Shown here in pieces: positions 9,786 through 18,283 of a stretch of 41,129 nt of DNA. The position numbers and the translations under genes are program-made. The first letter of the stretch is position 1. Each line of letters starts with the position of its first letter. The notes under the pieces are model-generated. The model saw only the letters and a list, made by a program, of their open reading frames with translations, did no database searches and was not told where the DNA came from. The stretch is taken from the NCBI GenBank assembly GCA_022782605.1, contig JALFMW010000077.1, forward strand, positions 1-41,129, written 5' to 3'. Source of the DNA: Clostridium sp. (lineage in GTDB: Bacteria > Bacillota > Clostridia > Peptostreptococcales > Peptostreptococcaceae).

Positions 9786-9865
9786 TATTATACTATATTA
9801 ATTAATTTAGTATCCCACTGTGTTTTCTTCTTAATCTTATTATTCTAGTTATTTTTTCATCTATA

Positions 9866-9907
9866 CAAAAAAAGCATCTATAATAACAATAGTTATTTAT
9901 AGATGCT
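9866..9907 (-). terminator. Terminator of infC-rpmI-rplT
   Basis: Stem of at least 10 bp (9873-9882 with 9898-9907) and, read on the minus strand, a run of seven or eight T residues. It lies just after the rplT stop. Confidence 0.9.
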
Positions 9908-9933
9908 CTAATATTCGTAATTATAAGAAATTA

Positions 9934-10290
9934 TTAAGCTAATTTAGCTTTAGCAACTTCTACTAATTTAGCGAATCCTTGTGGATCTTGTATAGCCATT
10001 TCAGATAACATTTTTCTGTTAACTTCAACACCTGCTAATTTTAATCCGTTCATTAATCTTGAGTAAGATATTCCGTTCATTCTAGCAGCTGCGTTTATTC
10101 TTTGTATCCAAAGTTTTCTGAAATCTCTTTTCTTTAATTTTCTACCTATATAAGCATTTTTTAATGCTTTCATTACGAAGTTGTTAGCTGGTCTATATAA
10201 TTTGCTTCTAGATCCTCTGAATCCTTTTGCAAGTTTTAAAACTTTTTTATGCTTTTTACGAGCATTCATAGCTCCTTTTACTCTTGCCAT
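9934..10290 (-). CDS. rplT: 50S ribosomal protein L20
   Basis: 118 residues from the preferred start, [26 protein letters not shown], the canonical L20 N-terminus. L20 binds 23S rRNA early in 50S assembly, and in Bacillus it represses its own operon through the leader RNA. An ATG two codons upstream (10296) sits only 2 bp from the aggagg ribosome site, whereas the ATG at 10290 has 8 bp, so the shorter protein is preferred. Third gene of infC-rpmI-rplT. Normal length and composition. Confidence 0.98.
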   Translation of the reverse strand: MARVKGAMNARKKHKKVLKLAKGFRGSRSKLYRPANNFVMKALKNAYIGRKLKKRDFRKLWIQRINAAARMNGISYSRLMNGLKLAGVEVNRKMLSEMAIQDPQGFAKLVEVAKAKLA

Positions 10291-10368
10291 GTTCATGACC
10301 TCCTTTATTCTTGTCGTTGTTTATAAATTTTATCGTTATTTATCTGTTTTTAAATTATTATCAAAATC

Positions 10369-10563
10369 TTAGTATGGTAATAATTGTGCTATTCTTCTAG
10401 CATCACCTTCGCTAACTATAGCAGATTGTCTTAAGTTCATTTTAGTTTTTGGTGATTTTTTAGTTAATATATGACTTTTGAAAGCTTTAGCTCTCTTTAA
10501 TTTACCGCTTCCAGTTTTTTTGAATCTTTTAGCAGCTCCTCTATGAGTTTTCATTTTTGCCAT
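10369..10563 (-). CDS. rpmI: 50S ribosomal protein L35
   Basis: 64 residues, [20 protein letters not shown], the standard L35 sequence with a highly basic N-terminus and a C-terminal QLLPY. Strong gaggagg ribosome site before the ATG. It lies between infC and rplT in the classic operon order. Confidence 0.98.
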   Translation of the reverse strand: MAKMKTHRGAAKRFKKTGSGKLKRAKAFKSHILTKKSPKTKMNLRQSAIVSEGDARRIAQLLPY

Positions 10564-10590
10564 TATAAGTTCCTCCTCTCAGTTAATCAT

Positions 10591-11100
10591 CTATTTTTTT
10601 GGATCTATAATTACAACCATGTTATTACCCTCGAAAGCAGGGGCTTTTGTTGGTTCTCCAAACTCTTTAACTATATCAATAAATTTAATCATAACTTCTT
10701 TACCGATATCTTTATGTCCTAGTTCTCTTCCTCTAAAACGAAGTTCAACTTTTACTTTATCTCCTTTTTTAAGGAATTTAATAGCATTATTAGCTTTTGT
10801 ATTTAAATCATTAGATTCAATACCTGGTCTAAGTCTTATTTCCTTAACTGTTACTGTCTTTTGGTTTTTTCTAGCTTCTTTTTCTTTTCTAGATTGTTCA
10901 TATTTGTACTTACCGTAATCCATTATCTTGCAAACAGGTGGCTTAGCATTTGGTGATATTTTTACTAAATCTAAGTTTTTACTATTTGCGATAGCTTGAG
11001 CTTCCCTAGAAGACATTATTCCTAATTGTTCTCCTGTTTCAGAAATAATTCTTAATTCCTTATCTCTTATTTGATCATTGATTGATAATTCTTTGCTAAT
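10591..11100 (-). CDS. infC: Translation initiation factor IF-3, AUU start
   Basis: 169 residues when read from the AUU codon at 11098-11100. IF-3 binds the 30S subunit, blocks early 50S joining and checks the start codon. The first ordinary ATG (11016, MSSREAQAIANSKN) would remove about 28 conserved residues. The open frame upstream reads ISKELSINDQIRDKELRIIS, which is the standard IF-3 N-terminus, and a ggaggt ribosome site lies 8 bp before the ATT. Non-AUG starts (AUU/AUA) are known for infC and allow IF-3 to limit its own synthesis. IF3_N is at about 1-75 and IF3_C at about 80-169 (VKEIRLRPGIESNDL). First gene of infC-rpmI-rplT. Confidence 0.95.
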   Translation of the reverse strand: MSKELSINDQIRDKELRIISETGEQLGIMSSREAQAIANSKNLDLVKISPNAKPPVCKIMDYGKYKYEQSRKEKEARKNQKTVTVKEIRLRPGIESNDLNTKANNAIKFLKKGDKVKVELRFRGRELGHKDIGKEVMIKFIDIVKEFGEPTKAPAFEGNNMVVIIDPKK

Positions 11101-11130
11101 TGTAGGACACCTCCAAATATTTTATATAAA

Positions 11131-11300
11131 AAATAAAAAGCGAATGATTGAATATCATCCGCTATATAAGTCAAAATTGCACTTAGTTTGTGAATACACA
11201 TAAACTAAACTTATATTAACCTTACTAACCTTCGGCGTAAGGCGAGAAACGGACTTCTTCTTGTTTTTTCAATAAATTTGTTGTAGTGAAAATCACTACT
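11131..11300 (-). promoter_or_regulatory. Leader RNA of infC operon with attenuator (L20-leader type)
   Basis: About 170 nt of leader precede infC. Its 3' end is a terminator hairpin (11140-11148 paired with 11154-11162, 9 bp, 5-nt loop) with a T-rich tract at 11131-11139. Upstream are further stems, for example cctta...taagg around 11217-11243. The layout is that of the Firmicute L20 leader, where L20 binding favours termination. I infer this class from position and structure; I have not aligned it to the known family. Confidence 0.75.
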
Positions 11301-11306
11301 CCATAT

Positions 11307-11335
11307 AATATACTCTCTTTGCAGATATTTGTCAA
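11307..11335 (-). promoter_or_regulatory. Sigma-A promoter of infC-rpmI-rplT
   Basis: Minus strand -35 TTGACA (11330-11335, perfect), 17 bp, -10 TATATT (11307-11312). It gives a start near 11300 and a leader of about 200 nt. Confidence 0.88.
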
Positions 11336-11513
11336 CTATTTTTTATAATTTTTTTATATTTTTAAAATTATAAATTTTATGTTTTTAATACACTATTTAT
11401 GACAATACTCTTACTAAAAGTAATTATTTTATTTTTTTATTTTCATAATAAATTTTTACAACTTTGGAAAATATAAAGTAAATAATAATTCTATCCCCCA
11501 GAGGTGTTTAATA

Positions 11514-12914
11514 ATGAATATTATAAATAATTTTTTAAAAAAAATCAATAATCCAGTTCCTGTATTTGCACAAACCAAACTGGAAAAAGAAAATTGCTCC
11601 GACGATCATAATAGTAGCAAGCCTAAAACAACATTCAGAGATGTTGCTGGTCTTGATGAAGTAAAAGAGGAGTTATTTGAAGTAGTTGATTTTATGAAGT
11701 CTCCAGAAAAATACATAAAAATGGGTGCCAAAATACCAAAAGGAATCTTATTCTATGGACCTCCTGGTACAGGAAAAACCCTTCTTGCTTCTGCAATTGC
11801 TGGAGAAACTGATTCTTCTTTTTTTAATGTTACTGGTTCAGAATTTGTAGAAAAATATGTAGGTGTAGGGGCTAAAAGAGTACGTACTTTATTTGAAAAA
11901 GCTAGAAAAGAAGCTCCTAGTATTATATTTATCGATGAAATAGATGCCATAGGAGCTAGAAGACATTCAGAAAGTAACAACGAAAAAGATCAAACACTAA
12001 ATCAATTACTGGTTGAAATGGATGGTTTTAATAAAGATGACAATATTATAATAGTCGGTGCAACTAATAGGCTGGATTTATTAGATGAAGCTTTATTAAG
12101 ACCTGGAAGATTTGATAGACATATACGTATTAATTCACCTAATTATCATAGTAGATATGAAATTCTTCAAGTTCATACAAAAAACAAACCATTAAACAAA
12201 GATGTAGATTTAAAATTACTTGCTCGAAAAACCCATGGATTTAATGGTGCACATTTAGCTAACATTGCAAATGAAGCTGCCATTTTTGCTGTGAGAGACA
12301 ACTGTTCTGAAATTACAACATACCATTTTGATAAAGCTCTAGAAAGAGTTATTGCTGGGATAGAGCAAAAAAATTCTGTTTTAATTGAAAAAGAAAAGAA
12401 AATTGTTTCTTTCCATGAAGCAGGACACGCCATAGTCAGCAATATTATCAAAATATGCCCAATACAAAAAATTTCAATAGTTCCACGCGGTGAAGCTTTA
12501 GGATACGTTCTTCAATTACCTGATGAAGATAGATACATTTATACTAAAGATGAGTTAATAGGAAAAATAAAAATTCTTTTAGCTGGTAAAGCTGCTGAAG
12601 AAATCATTTTTAATCATTTATCTACTGGGGCTAAAGATGATTTAAAAAAAGTAACTGATATAGCTGATCAAATGGTTTGTGAGTATGGCATGAGTAATCT
12701 TGGATTTATGACTATAGAAGGTAATTCAAAATCATTTATGTCTGATAAAGTTCAAAAAGAAGCAAATTTAATTGTCGAAAATTGCTACAAAGAAACATTA
12801 AAATTAATTAAAGAAAATATAAATGATTTACATATTGTTGCTAATTACTTATATGATAAAGAAACTATGACATTAGAAGAATTACAGTCTTTAATACAAA
12901 AAGAACCTTGCTAA
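11514..12914 (+). CDS. FtsH-like AAA+ zinc metalloprotease lacking membrane segments
   Basis: 466 residues, against about 600-650 for ordinary FtsH. The N-terminus (1-40) is polar with no hydrophobic helix, so the two membrane segments and the extracytoplasmic domain are absent. AAA domain at about 41-285: Walker A GPPGTGKT (82-89), pore loop YVGVGA (115-120), Walker B IIFIDEID (137-144), second region of homology [21 protein letters not shown]41 protease at about 290-460: zinc site HEAGH (301-305), likely third ligand in GAKDDL (372-377), and EYGMS (390-394). All key residues look intact, so it should be an active, soluble ATP-dependent protease. ATG at 11514 has an agaggtg ribosome site. 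It is alone on the plus strand, between infC and thrS. FtsH2-type paralogues occur in related clostridia; substrates are unknown. Confidence 0.93.
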   Translation: MNIINNFLKKINNPVPVFAQTKLEKENCSDDHNSSKPKTTFRDVAGLDEVKEELFEVVDFMKSPEKYIKMGAKIPKGILFYGPPGTGKTLLASAIAGETDSSFFNVTGSEFVEKYVGVGAKRVRTLFEKARKEAPSIIFIDEIDAIGARRHSESNNEKDQTLNQLLVEMDGFNKDDNIIIVGATNRLDLLDEALLRPGRFDRHIRINSPNYHSRYEILQVHTKNKPLNKDVDLKLLARKTHGFNGAHLANIANEAAIFAVRDNCSEITTYHFDKALERVIAGIEQKNSVLIEKEKKIVSFHEAGHAIVSNIIKICPIQKISIVPRGEALGYVLQLPDEDRYIYTKDELIGKIKILLAGKAAEEIIFNHLSTGAKDDLKKVTDIADQMVCEYGMSNLGFMTIEGNSKSFMSDKVQKEANLIVENCYKETLKLIKENINDLHIVANYLYDKETMTLEELQSLIQKEPC

Positions 12915-12943
12915 TATTTATATTTTATCCTAAATAAAATATA

Positions 12944-12981
12944 AAAAATAACCTAAAGCATTAAAGCTTTAGGTTATTTTT
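12944..12981. terminator. Bidirectional terminator between ftsH-like gene and thrS
   Basis: Perfect 16-bp stem (12944-12959 with 12966-12981, 6-nt loop) with an A-run on the left and a T-run on the right, so it can stop both convergent genes. Confidence 0.92.
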
Positions 12982-12993
12982 ATTTATATTTAA

Positions 12994-14913
12994 TTATTCT
13001 TGAACTATATTAACTCTTTCTGCATCTTCTTTAACTACCATAGATACGAATTCATTTAAGTCCATACTTCCCATTTCACCTTTATCTCTTGATCTAACAG
13101 CAACTTGGTTTTCAGCAGCTTCTTTTTCACCTACAACTAACATGTAAGGAACTTTTTGAAGTTGAGCTTCTCTTATTTTGAATCCTATTTTTTCTGCTCT
13201 ATCGTCCATTTCAACTCTTACACCTGCATCAAATAAAGCTTTTTTAACTTCATTTGCATAATCCATGTATTTATCTGATATAGGTAATATTTTAACTTGA
13301 GTTGGAGCTAACCAAACTGGGAATTTACCAGCATATTGTTCTATTAATATGCCTATGAATCTTTCTATACTTCCAAGAGCAACTCTGTGTATCATAACTG
13401 GTCTATGTTTTTCACCATCTTGTCCAACATAAGATATATCAAATCTTTGAGGTAATTGCATATCTAATTGGATAGTACCACATTGCCATGTTCTTCCTAA
13501 ACAGTCTTTTAAGTGGAAGTCGATTTTTGGTCCGTAGAATGCTCCGTCACCTTCATTTAATATATAAGGTAAGTTTAATTCTTCTAAAGCTTCTCTTAAA
13601 CCATTTTCAGCAGTTTCCCACTCTTCATCAGTACCCATAGAATCTTCTGGTCTAGTAGATAATTCTAAGTGATATTCAAATCCAAATGTTTTGTAAACAC
13701 GGTCTATTAATTTAACAACACCTTTTATCTCATCTTTTATTTGTTCTGGTAACATGAATATATGAGCATCATCTTGAGTGAAAGCTCTAACTCTCATTAA
13801 TCCATGTAGAGCACCTGATAACTCATGTCTGTGAACTCTACCAAGTTCAGCAACTCTCATAGGGAAATCTCTATAAGAATGTGGTTTTGATTGATAGTAT
13901 AACATTGAACCTGGGCAGTTCATTGGTTTTATAGCGAAATCTTGTTCATCTATTTTAACTGTGTACATATTTTCTTTGTAGTGATACCAGTGACCTGAAG
14001 TTTCCCATAAATGTCTACTTAATATTATTGGAGTCTCTATTTCATAGTATCCATCTTCTCTATGTAATTCTCTCCAGTATTTTAATAAAGCATTTTTAAG
14101 TTCCATACCTTTTGGTAAGAATAATGGGAATCCTGGTCCTTCTTCTGGTATAAAGAATAATTCTAATTCTTTACCTAATTTTCTGTGATCTCTTTTCTTA
14201 GCTTCTTCTAATAAGTGTAGGTATTCTTCTAAATCTTTATTTTTTTCGAAAGATATACCATATATTCTTTGAAGCATTTTATTTTTTTCGTCTCCACGCC
14301 AGTAAGCACCTGCTACACTAAGTAATTTAACAGCTTTTACTTTTTTAGTAGATGGTAAGTGTGGTCCTCTACATAAATCAGTGAAATCACCTTGTTTGTA
14401 GAATGATATTATTTCACCTTCTGGTAATTCATTGATTAATTCTTCTTTGTATATTTCACCATTTTCTTTAGCCCATTTTAAAGCTTCTTCTTTTGGTAAT
14501 TCATATCTTTCAACTTTTAAATCTTCTTTAGCTATTTTTTTCATTTCAGCTTCAAGTTTTGCAAGATCTTCCATAGTAAGTCTTTCTTCTAAATCTATGT
14601 CATAGTAGAATCCATTTTCTATACTTGGTCCTATTGCAAATTTAGCTTCTGGATATAATCTTTTTATTGCTTGTGCTAACATATGTGCTGAAGTATGTCT
14701 AAATACATCTTTACCTTCAACATCATCAAATTTAAATAAATTTAATGTACAGTCTTCTTTTACTATATAGTCAAGACCTACTACTTCATCATTTACAGAT
14801 GCTGCTACAACTGCTCTTGCTAATCCTTCACTTATTGATTTAGCAATTTCTAAAACAGATAGTTCATTTTCAAATTCTCTTACTGATCCGTCTTTTAATG
14901 TAACTTTAATCAT
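12994..14913 (-). CDS. thrS: Threonine--tRNA ligase
   Basis: 639 residues from MIKVTLKDGSVREFE. It charges tRNA-Thr. TGS domain 1 to about 60; SAD editing domain at about 65-230 with HTSAHMLAQAIKRL and CRGPHLPST; class II catalytic core with its zinc cysteine in MNCPGSM and motif 2 around RVAELGRVHRHELSGALHGLMRVR; C-terminal anticodon-binding domain (LAPTQVKILPISDKY onward). The open frame continues upstream to 15000, but that part is translated T-box RNA; the ATG at 14913 has a ggagg ribosome site 7 bp away and is the real start. It has its own promoter and Thr T-box. Confidence 0.98.
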   Translation of the reverse strand: MIKVTLKDGSVREFENELSVLEIAKSISEGLARAVVAASVNDEVVGLDYIVKEDCTLNLFKFDDVEGKDVFRHTSAHMLAQAIKRLYPEAKFAIGPSIENGFYYDIDLEERLTMEDLAKLEAEMKKIAKEDLKVERYELPKEEALKWAKENGEIYKEELINELPEGEIISFYKQGDFTDLCRGPHLPSTKKVKAVKLLSVAGAYWRGDEKNKMLQRIYGISFEKNKDLEEYLHLLEEAKKRDHRKLGKELELFFIPEEGPGFPLFLPKGMELKNALLKYWRELHREDGYYEIETPIILSRHLWETSGHWYHYKENMYTVKIDEQDFAIKPMNCPGSMLYYQSKPHSYRDFPMRVAELGRVHRHELSGALHGLMRVRAFTQDDAHIFMLPEQIKDEIKGVVKLIDRVYKTFGFEYHLELSTRPEDSMGTDEEWETAENGLREALEELNLPYILNEGDGAFYGPKIDFHLKDCLGRTWQCGTIQLDMQLPQRFDISYVGQDGEKHRPVMIHRVALGSIERFIGILIEQYAGKFPVWLAPTQVKILPISDKYMDYANEVKKALFDAGVRVEMDDRAEKIGFKIREAQLQKVPYMLVVGEKEAAENQVAVRSRDKGEMGSMDLNEFVSMVVKEDAERVNIVQE

Positions 14914-14948
14914 AATTATGCCTCCTATAAAATTTATATTATTTAATA

Positions 14949-14982
14949 ATAAAAAAACTCGTCCCATAAATTTGGGACGAGT
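14949..14982 (-). terminator. Intrinsic terminator of the thrS T-box
   Basis: Perfect 10-bp stem (14957-14966 with 14973-14982, 6-nt loop) followed on the minus strand by seven T residues. Confidence 0.93.
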
Positions 14983-15207
14983 AATATTTCGTGGTTCCAC
15001 CCAAGTTGATATATAATTATAATATATCCTCTTGATGACTATAAGGTAGTCAACCGAATACTTTCACATATATAATATGCTACTAAATTCTGCTCCAAGT
15101 TAGTTTTCAAATAGGATTATTTAGACGAGTTCACAGCCAAGACTCATCCTCTCTGTAAAATAATTTATCTATTTTACTTAGTCTCTTCATTGCATTATTT
15201 TCAATTA
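14949..15207 (-). promoter_or_regulatory. T-box riboswitch, threonine (specifier ACU)
   Basis: The minus strand has the antiterminator sequence gggtggaaccacg (complement of 14990-15002) before the terminator. Stem I contains AGAGAGGATGAG and GGCTGTGAACTC. The specifier loop reads GAA-A-ACU (ACU = complement of 15102-15104), followed by TTGGAGC, the same arrangement as in the pheS leader. ACU is a Thr codon, agreeing with the downstream gene. Confidence 0.93.
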
Positions 15208-15213
15208 ATTTTA

Positions 15214-15242
15214 ATTATATCAGATAGATATTTATCATTCAA
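15214..15242 (-). promoter_or_regulatory. Sigma-A promoter of thrS
   Basis: Minus strand -35 TTGAAT (15237-15242), 17 bp, perfect -10 TATAAT (15214-15219), directly upstream of the T-box and just past the ytxC stop. Confidence 0.87.
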
Positions 15243-15255
15243 CTATAATATATAA

Positions 15256-16050
15256 TTAATTACTATATATTACAGTTACTTTTCCTTCAAACAATAAACT
15301 TATAACTTCTATAATGTCCTTTGATTTTTTATTATTAACTTTATCCAATATCTCTATTTTTTTAGGACACAAAGTCATAATTGCACTTATTAACATATCC
15401 TCACTATTTAAATTTTCTTCCATAGCAAGGTTTTTAATTTCTTCATTATTAAAATTTTCTATCTCCTTTCCATTTTCATCACTTAATATAAAGTGACCTT
15501 CCTTTGTAATTATAATCCTCAATAGATTCATTTTTTCTTCTTGTATATTTATAAAATATTTTAAAGAATCTAGAAACTCTTTTTTATCTCTTTTAATTAA
15601 GTGCTCTTCTAAAGCTATATCACTTAATATGGAAATATAACTTACAAAGTCTTTCATTCTAAACTTAAAAAAACCTTCTAAATTTAAATCTTTATTTTCT
15701 GTAATTAAATCACTTATCTTATTAAAAACTGTTTCTTTTATAAAATCTTGTTTCTTATCAAATAAATTTAATGCTTCTGAATATACACTACTTTTCTCAT
15801 TATCATTTATATTAGTGTATGTTTTCCATATGTAATCTTTCAAATCTCTTTTTTTTATTAGACTTATTATTAAATCTGTTATATCTGAACAAAGTTCATA
15901 GTTATCTTTAACCTTAGACATATTTATATACAGACCATCTAATTTTGAGTTATAAGTTACTCTGTTAAGATAACCCTTACCATAAACAAAACTTTTTATT
16001 AATTCTATATCTTGGGGTAAAAAACTTATTTGCATAGTCTTATCTGTCAT
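15256..16050 (-). CDS. YtxC-like sporulation-associated protein
   Basis: 264 residues, no signal peptide or membrane segment. The central part (LEGFFKFRMKDFVSYISILSDIALEEHLIKRDKKEFLDSLKYFI, described here in pieces of the region about 123-170) has the conserved 'GFxxFRxKDY' pattern of the YtxC family. The position immediately upstream of thrS is the same as in Bacillus subtilis (ytxC-thrS), which supports the call. YtxC proteins are listed among sporulation-related genes, but no biochemical function is known to me. Start ATG at 16050 with a ggaagggg ribosome site 7-8 bp upstream. The thrS promoter lies just beyond its stop codon, so thrS can be expressed alone. Confidence 0.78.
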   Translation of the reverse strand: MTDKTMQISFLPQDIELIKSFVYGKGYLNRVTYNSKLDGLYINMSKVKDNYELCSDITDLIISLIKKRDLKDYIWKTYTNINDNEKSSVYSEALNLFDKKQDFIKETVFNKISDLITENKDLNLEGFFKFRMKDFVSYISILSDIALEEHLIKRDKKEFLDSLKYFINIQEEKMNLLRIIITKEGHFILSDENGKEIENFNNEEIKNLAMEENLNSEDMLISAIMTLCPKKIEILDKVNNKKSKDIIEVISLLFEGKVTVIYSN

Positions 16051-16209
16051 TGTATCGCCCCTTCCAAATAATTAAAAAACTTATTTTATAGCTAAATACA
16101 CTCATCTTCATAACTTTATTGTCAGATTTTTTTATAAAACTTTACCCCGATAATTATATTATTGCCTATATTTATATTATTAAACAATTTTATAATTTTT
16201 ATAAACAGA

Positions 16210-16249
16210 AATAAAAAAATACCATGAAAATCATATTTTCATGGTATTT
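16210..16249 (-). terminator. Terminator after nucleoside permease gene
   Basis: Perfect 15-bp stem (16217-16231 with 16235-16249, 3-nt loop), followed on the minus strand by seven T residues. It ends the transporter operon. Confidence 0.92.
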
Positions 16250-16256
16250 AATATTA

Positions 16257-17192
16257 TTATCTTTCACCTTTTTTGTAAGGATTACCTAAAGCTGATGGAG
16301 CTTTAGAGCTCTTAACAAATAGTATTAATACTATTAATGTTACTATATAAGGTATCATTGATAATAAGTTTTCATTTATTGTAAATGGTAGTGTTGGACT
16401 TCCGAAGTATACAGATAAAGCTGTTGAGAAACCAAATAATAAACAAGCTAATGCTGCCCATTGAGGTCTCCATTTTCCGAATATAACAGCTGCCATAGCT
16501 ATATACCCTTGTCCTGATACTAATGTAGGTCTGAATGAAGAAACTAATGCAAGAGACATTGAAGCTCCACCAAGTCCTGCTAAGAATCCAGATATTAAAA
16601 CACCACTGTATCTTACTCTAGAAACATTAATCCCTAGTGTATCTGCAGCTCCTGGATGCTCACCAACTGCTCTTATTCTAAGACCAAATTTAGTTTTATA
16701 TAAAACATAGTATACTACTGCTACTAATATGAATGCTATATATACTGTAGCATAGTTATTAAATATTGTATCTAATATTCCACCAGATGGGAAAATATTA
16801 GCAAATATTCTTGGCATTTTGTTTTCCATTGGTATTGTTGGAGTTGTAGTTGCTCCATCAAATAATATTTTAGCTAAGAATAATGATAATCCTGGTGCTA
16901 AAAGGTTGATTGCAACCCCTGATATAGTGTGGTCTGCATTAAAGTTTATTGTTGCTACTGCATGTATTAATGCAAATAACATACCTGCAATACCACCGAT
17001 TAAGAAAGCTATCCATGGATTTCCTGTAAAGTACCCTGCCGTAGCTCCTGCAAAAGCACCTACTGTCATCATTCCCTCAAGACCTATATTTATGATACCT
17101 GAGTTTTCAGAGAATACTCCTCCTAAAGCTGTATATATAAGGGGAGTTGAATACATTAATGTTGTACTAATTATAATAGCTAAATCTTGCAT
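16257..17192 (-). CDS. nupQ: Nucleoside ABC transporter permease, NupQ/BmpC type
   Basis: 311 residues, about eight or nine hydrophobic helices. BPD_transp_2 family inner-membrane permease. Hallmarks: LIYTALGGVFSENSGIINIGLEGMM at the N-terminus, GLRIRAVGEHPGAADTLGINV (cytoplasmic coupling loop), GFLAGLGGASMSL and SGQGYIAMAAVIFGKW. It should pair with the other permease to form the channel for nucleosides delivered by the lipoprotein. Its ATG overlaps the stop of the preceding gene by one base (TAATG), pointing to translational coupling. Last gene of the operon. The Bacillus name is by analogy; substrate range (guanosine, other nucleosides) is inference. Confidence 0.9.
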   Translation of the reverse strand: MQDLAIIISTTLMYSTPLIYTALGGVFSENSGIINIGLEGMMTVGAFAGATAGYFTGNPWIAFLIGGIAGMLFALIHAVATINFNADHTISGVAINLLAPGLSLFLAKILFDGATTTPTIPMENKMPRIFANIFPSGGILDTIFNNYATVYIAFILVAVVYYVLYKTKFGLRIRAVGEHPGAADTLGINVSRVRYSGVLISGFLAGLGGASMSLALVSSFRPTLVSGQGYIAMAAVIFGKWRPQWAALACLLFGFSTALSVYFGSPTLPFTINENLLSMIPYIVTLIVLILFVKSSKAPSALGNPYKKGER

Positions 17193-18283
17193 TATGCTGC
17201 GCCCCCTTTTGCTTTCTTTTCTTTCATTTTTTTGTATAATATTCTTAATCCGTTACTTAAAGCTATAAAGTAAACTATTGATCCTATAACTATATTTATT
17301 ACTTCTGATGGAGCATTAACTGATTGCATTTTTATACCACCGTATTTGAATGCACCGAATAATAAACCTGAGAATATAACTCCTATAGGATTACTATTTG
17401 CTATTAAGGCTACAGCTATACCGTCAAATCCATAACCTTCTTGAGCTGCTAACACTGTAATATTATGAGTTACACCCATAACTTGTATTGCTCCTGCTAT
17501 ACCTGCTAACATACCAGCTATAGCCATTGATTTTAACATAGATTTTCTTACATCTATACCAGCATATTCTGCTGCATCTTTGTTATGTCCAACTGCTTTA
17601 AGCTCGAATCCTAAAGTAGTTTTGTTTAATACAAACCATATTACAAATACTAGTACTAATGATATAATCAGACCCCAGTTAACACTAGTAGCTGGTCCTA
17701 CTAAACCTTTTAACCAGTTTATACTTATACTAGCACTATCTAGTATACTAACTGAAGATTCACTGTTTGGTACAGATATGAAACTATTTGATACCATAAA
17801 GTTACTGAAATAGAATGCTATCCAATTTAACATTATACAAACTATAACTTCATTTATACCGAATTTAGATTTTAAGAAACCTGCTATAGATCCCCAAACT
17901 CCACCAGCTATTGCTGCACATATCATTGTTAATGGTATATGAATTATTGCTGGTAAATCAAGACCAACTCCAACAAGCGTTGCAACTAATGCACCTACTA
18001 TGAACTGACCTTCTGCACCTATATTAAATAATCCAGTTTTAAATGCAAATGCTATAGATAAACCTGTAAGAATATATGGTGTAGCTTTTATTAGAGTCCA
18101 CGCAATATATTTAGGCTTACCAATTATCCCTTCTATCATTGCTCCGTACACAACGATTGGGTTTCTTCCCGAAATAGCAAGAACTATTGCTCCTACAAGT
18201 AATCCAAGAAGTATTGATAATAATGAGAATTTAACAGCATCACTTAAAAAAGGCTTCTTTTTAGCTTTTATACTATTACTCAT
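17192..18283 (-). CDS. nupP: Nucleoside ABC transporter permease, NupP/BmpB type
   Basis: 363 residues from the preferred ATG at 18283; a GTG three codons earlier is in the ribosome site itself (aggaggtga, 8 bp before the ATG). Polytopic BPD_transp_2 permease, with the longer N-terminal part usual for this partner subunit. Typical segments: TGLSIAFAFKTGLFNIGAEGQFIVGA, LNKTTLGFELKAVGHNKDAAEYAGI and EGYGFDGIAVALIANSNPIGV (read in parts). The start overlaps the ATPase gene by 8 bp and the stop overlaps the next permease by one base, so the three genes are tightly coupled. Confidence 0.9.
   Translation of the reverse strand: MSNSIKAKKKPFLSDAVKFSLLSILLGLLVGAIVLAISGRNPIVVYGAMIEGIIGKPKYIAWTLIKATPYILTGLSIAFAFKTGLFNIGAEGQFIVGALVATLVGVGLDLPAIIHIPLTMICAAIAGGVWGSIAGFLKSKFGINEVIVCIMLNWIAFYFSNFMVSNSFISVPNSESSVSILDSASISINWLKGLVGPATSVNWGLIISLVLVFVIWFVLNKTTLGFELKAVGHNKDAAEYAGIDVRKSMLKSMAIAGMLAGIAGAIQVMGVTHNITVLAAQEGYGFDGIAVALIANSNPIGVIFSGLLFGAFKYGGIKMQSVNAPSEVINIVIGSIVYFIALSNGLRILYKKMKEKKAKGGAA

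Noticed and set aside
14914-15000. N-terminal extension of ThrRS (29 extra residues).
   Set aside because: It is translated T-box and terminator RNA; the ATG at 14913 has the ribosome site.
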